From Spyradocola sp050942925 (GTDB lineage Bacteria; Bacillota; Clostridia; Christensenellales; UBA1750), in contig JBMNOF010000001.1 in the NCBI GenBank assembly GCA_050942925.1, forward strand, positions 124,001 through 188,000: DNA of 64,000 nt, read 5' to 3'. Below are positions 50,754 to 59,130 of this stretch, piece after piece (positions within the stretch are counted from its first letter, which is position 1; each line of letters opens with the position of its first letter). Both the position numbers and the translations under genes were made by a program. The notes under the pieces were generated by a model that was given only the letters and a program-made list of their open reading frames with translations, searched no databases and was not told the origin of the DNA.

Positions 50754-50992
50754 AGAGAATCGTATCCGCATGTCTACACCAAACCATCCTGTTCTCTAGC
50801 AAAGAAGATCTGCCCAGAGAGTGGGCAGTCCGAGCGGTTCAGGAGGAATACGCAGCCTATAGGCGTCAGTTAGACGAAAGAAAGATTCCCTATCGAATTG
50901 TGGAAGAAACCGCGAGGGAGGATGGGTCCATCCTCGTGCGCGTTAAGCGGCAGAACAACCAGTATGACGTTGGAACCTATTTGGACGATTAA
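50750..50992 (+). CDS. Small conserved-looking protein, paralogue 2
   Basis: An 80-residue protein, MKRIVSACLHQTILFSSKED ... RKIPYRIVEET ... GSILVRVKRQNNQYDVGTYLDD. Its ATG overlaps the stop of its paralogue (ATGA), so the two are made together. Unlike paralogue 1 it has no Lys/Glu tail. Function unknown. A terminator follows immediately. Confidence 0.78.
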   Translation: MKRIVSACLHQTILFSSKEDLPREWAVRAVQEEYAAYRRQLDERKIPYRIVEETAREDGSILVRVKRQNNQYDVGTYLDD

Positions 50993-51031
50993 AAAAGCGC
51001 TTCCCTCCTGCCGGAGGGAAACGCTTTTTTT
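50991..51031. terminator. Bidirectional terminator
   Basis: AAAAAAGCG-C-TTCCCTCC pairs with GGAGGGAA-A-CGCTTTTTT around TGCC, between convergent genes. Confidence 0.92.
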
Positions 51032-51047
51032 GTAAGGCGCGTTTGAT

Positions 51048-52451
51048 TTATGCCTTGCACAGCTCGTAGATGACCTGGGCGTACATCTCGATGGTGAGAA
51101 GCAGATGCTCCTTCATCGCGAACTCGTCCGGACCGTGCATGTTGTTGTTGACGCCGGGGAACGCCGCGCCGAAGGACACGCCGCCCTCCAGGCTGTGCAC
51201 ATAGGTGCCGCCGCCGATCGCGATGCAGTGTCCCTTCTCCCCGGTGTAGCGCTCGTAGACCGACAGCAGCGTCTGCACCAGCGGGGAATCCTCCGGCACG
51301 TAGTGCGGCGCAAACATCCGGTTGTCCGCCATGGTAAAGCCGATCTGCGCGTACTTGCGCCGCAGAACCTCGGTCAGGTTTTCGTCGTTTGCGCACAGGG
51401 CCGCGCGGCAGTCCGCCTGCAGCGCCGCGCTCGTCTCGTCCATCTTGAGCACGTCCAGGGAGATGGTGAGCTTGCCGGAGACCTCGTCCTCCTGCGCAAC
51501 GCCCGCGGCCACGCCATAGTAGTCGCCGTGCGGGTAGAGATGCGTCAGGCCGCGAACCAGCTCCGCGCCCTTGCCCTTGAGCGGAAGAGCCGCCAGCAGC
51601 GTGCACAGCGCGGTCAAGGCGTTGATGCCCTCGTAGGGCGTGGAGGCATGCGCATTGACGCCCTGGCTGGTGATGACCACGCCGCCTTCTTCCTGCGCGC
51701 AGGAGAACTTCGCGCCGGTCTTTTCCTCAGCGCTGAGCAGGTACCGCTGCACGTCCTCTGCCGTCATGCCCTTGATCAAGGCCTTGGAGGTCGCGGGAAC
51801 GACGTTGAACTTGATGCCCGCGTCGATCCAGCCGATGCGCGGCAGCACGTCCTCCGCCGCCCAGTGGGCCTCCGCATCCGCGTGCAGGCCGCCCTTTTCG
51901 ATGTTGATGACCGGGTAGTCCGCATCCGGCGAGAGGGTCTTGGGCGGAACCGGGTTGCTGGCAAAGTAGTGGCGGATGTCGCTGGAGCCGCACTCCTCAT
52001 CCGCGCCCAGGATCAGCTTGCAGTTGCGCGCAAGGGGCAGATCCAGGTCGCGCACCGCGCGCATGGCGTAAAATGCCGCAAGGGCCGGGCCCTTGTCGTC
52101 CGCCGTGCCGCGCCCGTAGACCTTGTGCTCGTCTTGCCGCATCTCCAGCGGCGGGAAAGACCAGCCGTCCCCCGTGGGAACGATGTCCAGATGCGCCAGA
52201 ATGCCGAGCTCCGTGTCCTTGTCATTGAGGTCCGTCGTCAAAACATAGTTGTCGTGGTTGACCGCGGAAAAGCCCGCCTTGCGCAGAATGCCCTCGGCCG
52301 TCTCCAAGACCTGCGCGCAGCCCTTGCCGTACGGCATCCCGGGCAGCGCCTCGCCCTTGGCCGAGTCGACCGCAACCAGCGCCGCAAGGTCTGCAAAGAA
52401 TTCCTCCTCGTGCGCCTTGGCCCAGGAAATAATGCTCTGCTGTATGTCCAT
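51048..52451 (-). CDS. pepV: M20 family dipeptidase (PepV type)
   Basis: A 467-residue dinuclear-zinc dipeptidase. Metal-binding elements are HLDIVPTGDGW, GRGTADDKGP and GADEECGSSDIRHY; the lid domain is inserted at about 185-370; SHVH-type C-terminal motif is seen as IGGGTYVHSLEGGVSFGAAFPG. I use ATG at 52451 because the longer frame extends through the promoter region. It hydrolyses dipeptides in the cytoplasm. Confidence 0.93.
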   Translation of the reverse strand: MDIQQSIISWAKAHEEEFFADLAALVAVDSAKGEALPGMPYGKGCAQVLETAEGILRKAGFSAVNHDNYVLTTDLNDKDTELGILAHLDIVPTGDGWSFPPLEMRQDEHKVYGRGTADDKGPALAAFYAMRAVRDLDLPLARNCKLILGADEECGSSDIRHYFASNPVPPKTLSPDADYPVINIEKGGLHADAEAHWAAEDVLPRIGWIDAGIKFNVVPATSKALIKGMTAEDVQRYLLSAEEKTGAKFSCAQEEGGVVITSQGVNAHASTPYEGINALTALCTLLAALPLKGKGAELVRGLTHLYPHGDYYGVAAGVAQEDEVSGKLTISLDVLKMDETSAALQADCRAALCANDENLTEVLRRKYAQIGFTMADNRMFAPHYVPEDSPLVQTLLSVYERYTGEKGHCIAIGGGTYVHSLEGGVSFGAAFPGVNNNMHGPDEFAMKEHLLLTIEMYAQVIYELCKA

Positions 52452-52530
52452 TTTCGTTTTCCTTCCTTCCGTGACGTGAACGTCCGATCCGCAAGCGCAG
52501 CCTGCGGAAAAACAGTGCATTCCAAGGATT

Positions 52531-52560
52531 ACTATACCCATCGCGGCGGCGCGCTGTCAA
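52531..52560 (-). promoter_or_regulatory. Sigma-A promoter of pepV
   Basis: Consensus TTGACA and TATAGT separated by 18 bases on the minus strand, about 75 bases before the start. Confidence 0.7.
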
Positions 52561-52662
52561 GAGGAAGACGCGCCGAGCCGCCGCTTTTTTGCGGGCGACG
52601 TGCGCACAAGAAAAGACGGCGGGAAGTCCGCTCTTTTTCGTGCAATGGAGGAAGAAGCGTGT

Positions 52663-52668
52663 TATAAT
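52663..52668 (+). promoter_or_regulatory. -10 box for the DUF951-signal peptidase operon
   Basis: A consensus TATAAT 73 bases before the DUF951 gene. The -35 region (GTGCAA) is weak. Confidence 0.5.
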
Positions 52669-52740
52669 CGTAGAGGGATCGCCCGAAAATCGGGAAGGCC
52701 CCAGCGCCAGGCGGGAAAAACAGACGGAGGAGGCCAAAAC

Positions 52741-52941
52741 ATGATCGAGCTTGCATTGGGCGATTTGATTCAGACGCGCAAGAAGCACCCCTGCGGCAGC
52801 GACCGCTGGGTCGTCATCCGCGTGGGGGCGGACATCAAGATCAAGTGCAAGGGCTGCGGCCGGATCGTCATGTTGGAAAGGCCGGAGTTTGAAAAGCGGA
52901 TGAAAAAGCACCTGGGGAAAGATGCGCCGGAGGAGGGCTGA
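52741..52941 (+). CDS. DUF951 family protein
   Basis: A 66-residue protein: ELALGDLIQTRKKHPCGSDRW, VVIRVGADIKIKCKGCGRIVMLERPEFEKRMKK. The CKGC and HPCG cysteines may bind a metal. The ATG at 52741 is preceded by GGAGG; upstream in-frame ATG codons precede the promoter. Its stop overlaps the signal peptidase ATG (TGATG). Function unknown. Confidence 0.92.
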   Translation: MIELALGDLIQTRKKHPCGSDRWVVIRVGADIKIKCKGCGRIVMLERPEFEKRMKKHLGKDAPEEG

Positions 52942-53498
52942 TGCCCTCCCGCATGGAGCGGCGTCAGGAGCGAGCCCGTCGCCGCAGAAGGGAAGCGTGC
53001 GCCTGGACCGTCGAGATCTTGGTGGTCTTTGTGCTGGCGGTGTTGGTGCGCACGTTTGTGTTTTCCATGACCACCATCCAAGGGCCATCTATGCGGGAAA
53101 CGCTGCATTCCGGCCAGATCGTGGCCGTGGATAAGCTCTACTTTGTCCTCCATGAATTTTCCCGCGGGCAGATCGTCATCTGCCGCTACCCCAACTCGGA
53201 AGAGTTCTACGTCAAGCGGATCGTGGGCCTTCCCGGCGAGACGATTGAGATCCGCCAGGGACAGACCTATATCGACGGCGAGCCTCTGGACGAGGCGTAT
53301 GTCCGCTATCCCCCGGAGGAGGACTTCGGCCCCGTGCAAATCGGCGAAGACGAGGTCTTTGTCATGGGGGATAACCGCGCAAATTCCTACGACTCCCGCC
53401 AGGAGGGAACGCTCTCGCGGGAGATGATCGTCGGGCGCGTGATGGCCGTGTGCTATCCCATGGACGAGGCGCGCTGGATCGAGGCGGAAACGGCTTGA
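52941..53498 (+). CDS. lepB: Signal peptidase I, copy 1
   Basis: A 185-residue type I signal peptidase. A basic N-terminus (RRQERARRRRREA) precedes one membrane segment (VEILVVFVLAVLVRTFVF). Catalytic Ser50 is in GPSM and Lys92 in YVKRIVGLPGE; box E is VFVMGDNRANSYDSR. It cleaves exported preproteins. It is followed by a second signal peptidase gene with the same architecture. Confidence 0.95.
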   Translation: MPSRMERRQERARRRRREACAWTVEILVVFVLAVLVRTFVFSMTTIQGPSMRETLHSGQIVAVDKLYFVLHEFSRGQIVICRYPNSEEFYVKRIVGLPGETIEIRQGQTYIDGEPLDEAYVRYPPEEDFGPVQIGEDEVFVMGDNRANSYDSRQEGTLSREMIVGRVMAVCYPMDEARWIEAETA

Positions 53499-53527
53499 CG
53501 CAAACAAAATGGAAAGGAACCGCACTC

Positions 53528-54064
53528 ATGGCAAAAAACAACATCGCAAAGGAAATCCTGGAGTGGGCGCTGACCATCATCATTCCGGTGGTGGCGGCGC
53601 TGCTCATTCACCAGTACCTCTTTACGTTTGCCCGCGTGGACGGAACCAGCATGCTCGACACGCTCCATGAAAACAACATCATGGGCGTTTCCCGCCTGCA
53701 CTACCGCCTGAACGAGCCGCAGCGCGGCGAAATCATTACCTGCAACTACCCGGGCGAGGGGAACAAGCTCTTTGTCAAGCGCATCATCGGTTTGCCGGGC
53801 GAGACGATCGAGATCCGCGAGGGCACGGTCTACATCGACGGCGAGCCCATCGCGGAGGACTATCTGACCCGCCGCGACGACCAGAGCATGGACCCCGTGA
53901 CGCTCGAGGACGACGAGATCTTCGTCATGGGCGACAACCGGCCCGTCTCGCGGGACAGCCGGGCCGTCGGTCCGCTGACGCTGGACGAAATCTACGGCCG
54001 CGTGCTGTTTGTCGCCTTCCCCTTTAACGAGATCCGCAGCACCATGGCCCTGCCGGAATACTGA
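53528..54064 (+). CDS. Signal peptidase I, copy 2
   Basis: A 178-residue second type I signal peptidase: membrane segment LEWALTIIIPVVAALLIHQYLF, catalytic Ser41 in DGTSM and Lys84 in FVKRIIGLPGE, and MGDNRPVSRDSR. It shares the copy 1 plan but its N-terminus is not as basic. The ATG at 53528 follows AAAGGAA. Tandem duplication is likely old. Confidence 0.94.
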   Translation: MAKNNIAKEILEWALTIIIPVVAALLIHQYLFTFARVDGTSMLDTLHENNIMGVSRLHYRLNEPQRGEIITCNYPGEGNKLFVKRIIGLPGETIEIREGTVYIDGEPIAEDYLTRRDDQSMDPVTLEDDEIFVMGDNRPVSRDSRAVGPLTLDEIYGRVLFVAFPFNEIRSTMALPEY

Positions 54065-54083
54065 GCCCAAGGAGAGAAAGAGG

Positions 54084-55676
54084 ATGTTTCTTTACGATAC
54101 GACGCTGCGCGACGGCGCACAGGGGCAGTCTGTGACCTTTTCCCTGCAGGACAAGGAGCAGATCCTCCAGCGCCTGGACGAGGTCGGCATGCACTTTATC
54201 GAGGCGGGAAACCCGGCCAGCAATCCCCGGGACGCCGAGCTCTATGAGCGCCTGCGCACGTGGAAGCCCAAGCACGCGCGCCTTGTGGCCTTCGGCTCGA
54301 CCCATCGGGTCGGCGTGCGCGCCCACGAGGACGCGGGGCTCAACGTGCTGGCGGGGGTCGGCTGCGAATGCACGGCGATCTTTGGAAAGTCTTGGGACTT
54401 CCACGTCACGGACGTCCTGCGCACGACGCTCCAGGACAACCTCAACATGATTTACGACTCCGTGCAGTTCCTCGTGCGCGCGGGCAAGACCGTTTTCTTT
54501 GACGCGGAACACTTCTTCGACGGCTATGCGGCCAATCCCCGCTACGCCATGGATACGCTCGAGGCCGCGCGCTCGGCCGGCGCGGAGTTCCTCGTGCTGT
54601 GCGATACCAACGGCGGCACGCTCCCCGAGGACATCCGCAATACCGTCGCCGCGGTCTGCGAGCGCTATGCCGGACACGTGGGCATTCACTGCCACAACGA
54701 CAGCGGCGTTGCCGTGGCCGGGTCGCTTACGGCGGTGCGCATGGGCGCCACCATGGTGCAGGGCACGATCAACGGCTTGGGGGAGCGGTGCGGCAACGCG
54801 GATCTGTGCTCGGTCATCCCGAACCTCGTCTTGAAGATGAAGGTGGACTGCTTCCCCGCCCTGCACGAGATCACGGGGCTCTCGCACTTTGTAAGCTCCG
54901 TGGCCAACCTCTCCCACGACGGGCGGATGCCCTACGTCGGCCAGTCGGCGTTCACCCATAAGGGCGGCATGCACATCGACGGCGTGCTCAAGAATCCCCG
55001 CACCTTTGAGCACATCCGCCCGGAGGACGTGGGCAACTCCCGCTCCTTTGTCATCTCGGACCTGGCGGGAAGAAACAGCCTCATCAACCGCATCCACGAG
55101 GTGGACCCCACCGTGGAAAAGGATTCGCCCATCGTCCAGCACATCTTCCACAAGCTAAAGCAGATGGAGTTCGAGGGCTATCACTTTGAAGACGCGGACG
55201 ACTCCTTCCTGCTCATGGTGCGCAAGCAGCTCGGCCTCTATAAGCGGTTCTACGAGGTCCTGGACTTCCAGGTCTTCTGCCAGCGGCCGGAGGACGTGAC
55301 CTATACCATCGCCACCATCAAGGTGCGCGTGGACAACCAGATCGAGGTCACCGCCGCCGAGGGCGACGGCCCGGTCAACGCGCTGGACTGCGCCCTGCGC
55401 AAGGTCCTGACCATCTTCTACCCCCAGCTGGAAAGGCTGCGCCTTACGGACTTCAAGGTCCGCGTCGTCTCCGACGGGGGCACGGCCTCCCGCGTGCGCG
55501 TCTTCATCCGCTCCACCGATGGGGAGCACAACTTCGGCACCGTCGGCGTCTCGACCTCCATTTTGCAGGCGGCCTGGACCGCGCTCGTGGACTCCATCGA
55601 CGCCATGCTGCTGTGCTGCCCGCCCGAGCGCACCGAGAATTTGCAAAGCCCGGAAGAGAGAGAACAGAAAAAATAG
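54084..55676 (+). CDS. cimA: Citramalate synthase
   Basis: A 530-residue enzyme condensing pyruvate with acetyl-CoA to (R)-citramalate, the pyruvate route to isoleucine. The HMGL-like catalytic barrel begins YDTTLRDGAQGQSVTFSLQDK (motif DTTLRDG), with metal His in GIHCHNDSGVAVA and NGLGERCGNADL. The C-terminal third is a LeuA-type regulatory/dimer domain. ATG at 54084 with AAGGAG. It follows the signal peptidase by 20 bases. Confidence 0.93.
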   Translation: MFLYDTTLRDGAQGQSVTFSLQDKEQILQRLDEVGMHFIEAGNPASNPRDAELYERLRTWKPKHARLVAFGSTHRVGVRAHEDAGLNVLAGVGCECTAIFGKSWDFHVTDVLRTTLQDNLNMIYDSVQFLVRAGKTVFFDAEHFFDGYAANPRYAMDTLEAARSAGAEFLVLCDTNGGTLPEDIRNTVAAVCERYAGHVGIHCHNDSGVAVAGSLTAVRMGATMVQGTINGLGERCGNADLCSVIPNLVLKMKVDCFPALHEITGLSHFVSSVANLSHDGRMPYVGQSAFTHKGGMHIDGVLKNPRTFEHIRPEDVGNSRSFVISDLAGRNSLINRIHEVDPTVEKDSPIVQHIFHKLKQMEFEGYHFEDADDSFLLMVRKQLGLYKRFYEVLDFQVFCQRPEDVTYTIATIKVRVDNQIEVTAAEGDGPVNALDCALRKVLTIFYPQLERLRLTDFKVRVVSDGGTASRVRVFIRSTDGEHNFGTVGVSTSILQAAWTALVDSIDAMLLCCPPERTENLQSPEEREQKK

Positions 55677-55700
55677 AAAAAGAACGTTGGAGGGTTTCAC

Positions 55701-56660
55701 ATGAACAAGAGAGTCTGCGTGGTGGGCTGCGACCTGGGTCCCGGCCCCATGGCCTACCTGCGGGAGCAGTTCCCGGAGTTTGAATTTCTCGCCTATCCCC
55801 GGGGCGCCAAGGTGCCGGACGAGGTCCTCGAGCGCGCCGAGGTGCTCATGAACTACGGCGACAAGTCGCAGATCGCCCCGGCCAAGAACGTGCGCTATAT
55901 CCACACCATCTCCGCCGGCATCGACGGCTACATCGACGAGGTGGACCGCTGCCACGGCAGCGCCCTGCCCGTGACCAACGGCGCCGGCGTCTACAGCGAC
56001 GCGGTCGGCGAGCACGTCATCGCCCTTTTGATGGCCGTCCTGCACGGCATTGTCCCCGCCGTGCGGAACATGGAGGAGAAACAGTGGCCCTCCATCCCCA
56101 TGCTCGGCAACGTCAACGGCAAGACCGTCGCGGTCCTGGGCACGGGCGACATCGGCAACAACGCCGGGCGCATCTGCGCGGCCATGGGCGCGCGCGTGCT
56201 GGGATTTAAGCTCCACGCCTGCGAGCCCTTCCCGCCCTATTCGGAGATCTATACCGGCGACGACGGCTTGGACGAAATCCTGCAAAAGGCCGACATCGTG
56301 CTCGTCTGCCTGCCCGGCTCGCCCTTTACCAAGGACATGCTGGACACCCGGCGCATCCGCCTCATGAAGGCGGGCAGCGTGCTGGTCAACATCGGCAGAG
56401 GCTCCATCGTCAATACCGAGGCCCTGATGGAGGCCCTGCGCTCCGGCCACATCGCCGCCGCCGGCCTGGACGTCACCGATCCCGAGCCCTTGCCGCCGGA
56501 CCATCCCCTGTGGACCTGTCCGAACGTCCTCATCACCCCGCACATCTCCGGTTTGGGCGCGTCCAAGCAGAAGCACGCCGAGTGGTTCGCCGAAAACCTT
56601 CGCGCCTACTTGGAGGGGCGCCCCCAGCCAGGCGCGGTCAACCGCGAGATGAAATACTAA
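55701..56660 (+). CDS. D-isomer-specific 2-hydroxyacid dehydrogenase
   Basis: A 319-residue NAD-dependent dehydrogenase. NAD-binding TVAVLGTGDIGNNAGRICAAMG; catalytic Arg in VNIGRGSIVNTEAL, Glu in VTDPEPLPPDHPLW and His in ITPHISG are in place. The substrate is not clear; its position after cimA suggests reduction of a 2-oxo acid, as inference. ATG preceded by GGAGGG. Ends with a strong terminator. Confidence 0.92.
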   Translation: MNKRVCVVGCDLGPGPMAYLREQFPEFEFLAYPRGAKVPDEVLERAEVLMNYGDKSQIAPAKNVRYIHTISAGIDGYIDEVDRCHGSALPVTNGAGVYSDAVGEHVIALLMAVLHGIVPAVRNMEEKQWPSIPMLGNVNGKTVAVLGTGDIGNNAGRICAAMGARVLGFKLHACEPFPPYSEIYTGDDGLDEILQKADIVLVCLPGSPFTKDMLDTRRIRLMKAGSVLVNIGRGSIVNTEALMEALRSGHIAAAGLDVTDPEPLPPDHPLWTCPNVLITPHISGLGASKQKHAEWFAENLRAYLEGRPQPGAVNREMKY

Positions 56661-56699
56661 AAAAACATGGCAGATTTGCAGAATCTGCCATGTTTTTTT
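56659..56699 (+). terminator. Terminator of the DUF951-lepB-cimA-dehydrogenase operon
   Basis: AAAAAACATGGCAGATT and its complement around a 5-base loop, followed by T7. Confidence 0.93.
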
Positions 56700-56805
56700 C
56701 TCTTGTCGGGTTTTCCGGACAAGATGTAGGGCCAACCCGGTAGACGAAAGGAACCGCTTTGCCGTATACTCCTTGCAGAAAGAATGCTAAAGCGAGGAAA
56801 CAGCC

Positions 56806-57552
56806 ATGACATTTTCCGAAAACCTCATAAGAGAGCGCAAGGCGCGCAACCTCTCCCAGGAGAGACTCGCAGAGCTGGTGGGCGTCTCCCGGCAGACCGT
56901 CTCCCAGTGGGAGAATGGATACACCGAGCCGGATCTGACGCGGCTGCGCCGCCTTGCGGAGCTGTTTGACCTGTCCCTGGATGAACTGGTCGAAGGGCCG
57001 CGCCCGAAAGCGGAGCCCGCGCAGGAGGAGCCGGCCGCCGCCTGGAGGGTGACGCGCCGCGGCAGCGTGTACACAATCCAGTGGGAGTACAAAAGCCGGC
57101 ACACGCTCTTTGGCCTGCCGCTGGTGCACATCCGCTTCGGACGCGGCGTCGCCACCGGCATCCTCGCCATCGGCAACGTCGCCCGCGGCGTGGTGGCCAT
57201 CGGGGCCATCTCGGCCGGGCTTCTGTCCTTTGGCGGCGTCTCGGTCGGGCTCCTCCTCTCCCTGGGCGGCCTTTCCGTGGGCAGCGTGGCCGTGGGCGGC
57301 CTCTCGGTGGGCGGACTTGCGCTGGGGGGATTAGCCGTCGGGATCTACGCATTGGGCGGTTTTGCGGTGGGCGCGCGCGTCGCCGCCGGAGGAGCGGCCA
57401 TGGGCGCCATCGCCATCGGCGACCAGCCCATGGGCGAAACGGTCTTTGACATCAAGAACGCCTACCCGGAGGGCGCCGTGCGCGCAGCCATCCTTTCCCG
57501 CTTCCCCGGAACGCCCGACTTCCTGGTCCGCCTCTTTGAGGCGCTGCTCTGA
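56806..57552 (+). CDS. XRE regulator with decapeptide-repeat C-terminus
   Basis: A 248-residue protein. Residues 5-62 are a helix-turn-helix (LIRERKARNLSQERLAELVGVSRQTVSQWENGYTEPDLTRL). After an Ala/Pro/Glu linker, residues 119-210 form nine repeats of about ten residues with pattern xxAxGGxxxG (for example VVAIGAISAG, SVAVGGLSVG, GLALGGLAVG). Such Gly/Ala/Val repeats suggest a membrane or beta-solenoid module. GAGGAAA stands before the ATG. The regulated genes and signal are unknown. Confidence 0.82.
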   Translation: MTFSENLIRERKARNLSQERLAELVGVSRQTVSQWENGYTEPDLTRLRRLAELFDLSLDELVEGPRPKAEPAQEEPAAAWRVTRRGSVYTIQWEYKSRHTLFGLPLVHIRFGRGVATGILAIGNVARGVVAIGAISAGLLSFGGVSVGLLLSLGGLSVGSVAVGGLSVGGLALGGLAVGIYALGGFAVGARVAAGGAAMGAIAIGDQPMGETVFDIKNAYPEGAVRAAILSRFPGTPDFLVRLFEALL

Positions 57553-57622
57553 TCTGGAAGGATTGCAAAAGCGGCCTGCACCGTGTATCATGGAGAAAAA
57601 GAAAAAATAGGGGGATTGGCAA

Positions 57623-58570
57623 ATGGGAGTCTACGTTGGGCTCGACATCGGCGGAACCAAGTGCGCCGCCGTGATCGGCGCGCTGGAGGGAGAGGACATT
57701 CACATCCTTGCGCGGGAGGCGTTCGCAACGCCCCGCGCACAGGAGGAGGCCATGGAGCGCCTCTGCGGATTGGCCGGAAAGCTATCCGCGGGGCAGGAGA
57801 TCTTGGGCGTGGGCATCAGCTCCGGCGGCCCGATGGACGCGGAAACCGGGGTTCTGTGCAACCCACCGAACCTGCCCGGGTGGAGCGGGCTGTCGCTCAC
57901 GGACTTTGTCTCCGCGCGCCTGCACGCGCCGGCTGTCCTGGAAAACGACGCCAATGCCTGCGCCCTTGCCGAGTGGCGCTTTGGCGCGGGCAAGGGGAGC
58001 CGCCTCCTGCTGTTTTTGACGTTCGGCACGGGCCTTGGCGCGGGAATCGTGCACGAGGGCCGGATTCTGCGCGGGGCGAACGGCAACGCCGGGGAGCTCG
58101 GGCACTGGCGCATGGCGGACTGCGGCCCGGCCGGGTACGGCAAGCTCGGCTCGTTTGAAGGGTTTTGCTCCGGCGGCGGCATCGCCCAGCTCGCCCGCGC
58201 ATACGGCGCGGCCTGCGCCCAGCGCGGAACCCCCGTCCCCTGGATGGAGGGCGAGATCACGGCAAAGTCCGTTGCCGCCGCCGCCCACGCCGGGGATGCG
58301 GCCGCACGCGAGGTCTTTCGCGAGAGCGCGCGCGTCCTGGGACAGGGGCTGGCGCTGGCCGTGGACCTGCTCAATCCCGACTGCATCGTCATCGGCTCCG
58401 TATATGCCCGGAGCGAGGACCTCTTTGCGCAGGAGATGCGCCGCGTCCTGGAGCGCGAAGCCCTGCCGCAATCCCTCGCGGTCTGCCGCATCTCTCCCGC
58501 GCAGCTCGGGGACCGCATCGGCGACTATGCGGCGCTCTCCCTTGCGGTGGAGGCCGGCACGCAGAAATAA
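57623..58570 (+). CDS. ROK-family sugar kinase or regulator
   Basis: A 315-residue ROK protein. Phosphate-1 is VGLDIGGTKCAAV; the sugar-binding NDANACALAEW and GTGLGAGIV, GELGHW are present. The usual zinc motif (CxCGxxGCxE) is degenerate here, DCGPAGYGKLGSFEGFCSGGG, with few of the cysteines. It has no N-terminal helix-turn-helix, so it is more likely a kinase (glucose or N-acyl-sugar) than a repressor. The nearby GH130 enzymes would supply glucose. Confidence 0.88.
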   Translation: MGVYVGLDIGGTKCAAVIGALEGEDIHILAREAFATPRAQEEAMERLCGLAGKLSAGQEILGVGISSGGPMDAETGVLCNPPNLPGWSGLSLTDFVSARLHAPAVLENDANACALAEWRFGAGKGSRLLLFLTFGTGLGAGIVHEGRILRGANGNAGELGHWRMADCGPAGYGKLGSFEGFCSGGGIAQLARAYGAACAQRGTPVPWMEGEITAKSVAAAAHAGDAAAREVFRESARVLGQGLALAVDLLNPDCIVIGSVYARSEDLFAQEMRRVLEREALPQSLAVCRISPAQLGDRIGDYAALSLAVEAGTQK

Positions 58571-58572
58571 AA

Positions 58573-58601
58573 ATGGCGTGCGGATGTTCTCCGCACGCCA
58601 T
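58573..58601 (-). terminator. Terminator of the repeat lipoprotein gene
   Basis: ATGGCGTGCGGA and its exact complement around a 5-base loop, followed on the minus strand by TTTTTATTTC. Confidence 0.8.
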
Positions 58602-58633
58602 CCTAAGAAACCACGGCAGTGGTCCCTTGCCGA

Positions 58634-58945
58634 TTAGGCCGCAGCTTCCTCAGAAGCGGTGGGCGCCTCAGAAGCAGCGGGTGCCTCAGAAGCCGTGGGC
58701 TCCTCGGAAGCAGCAGGCTCCTCAGAAGCAGCAGGCTCCTCAGAAGCAGCAGGCTCCTCGGAAACCGTGGGCTCCTCGGACGCCGTGGGCTCCTCGGAAA
58801 CCGTGGGTTCCTCAGACGCCGTGGGCTCGACAGTGGCCTCTACCGTGGGAGAAGGCTCTTCCGTAGCCTCCGGTTCCTCTGCGGTGCAGCCCGCAAAGAT
58901 CCCAAGCATGGCGACACACAGCAGCAAAGAAAGAATCTTTTTCAT
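58634..58945 (-). CDS. Small lipoprotein with Ser-Glu-Glu-Pro repeats
   Basis: A 103-residue protein. Signal and lipobox (LGIFAGC, Cys20) are followed by a wholly repetitive tail of about 60 residues built of (A/T)(A/V)SEEP hexamers. The mature part is acidic, Pro-rich and probably extended. It has no recognised domain. AGGAGG precedes the ATG. It may be a wall spacer or a surface decoy; that is speculation. Confidence 0.78.
   Translation of the reverse strand: MKKILSLLLCVAMLGIFAGCTAEEPEATEEPSPTVEATVEPTASEEPTVSEEPTASEEPTVSEEPAASEEPAASEEPAASEEPTASEAPAASEAPTASEEAAA
58646..58822. repeat. In-frame 18-bp tandem repeat (about ten copies)
   Basis: The hexapeptide tail of the lipoprotein is encoded by about ten 18-bp units differing at a few bases. 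Copy-number change by slippage would stay in frame. Confidence 0.85.
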
Positions 58946-59130
58946 ATACGTTCGCCTCCTATAGGATGGTGAAAATCCATTCCCCCCTTTGGGGAAATGT
59001 TCATATCACAGACGCGATTCCCCCAGGGGAAGTTGCAGAGAATCTGTAAACAAAATTTATCTTTTTTGTGTACAAAAACGATGTTAAGGTTGTGTGAACA
59101 ACTTAATACAACGAAATAGAGGTGAAAGAT

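Noticed and set aside
58646..58822. Tandem repeats considered as a CRISPR array
   Set aside because: The units are contiguous, 18 bp, without spacers, and encode an in-frame lipoprotein tail.
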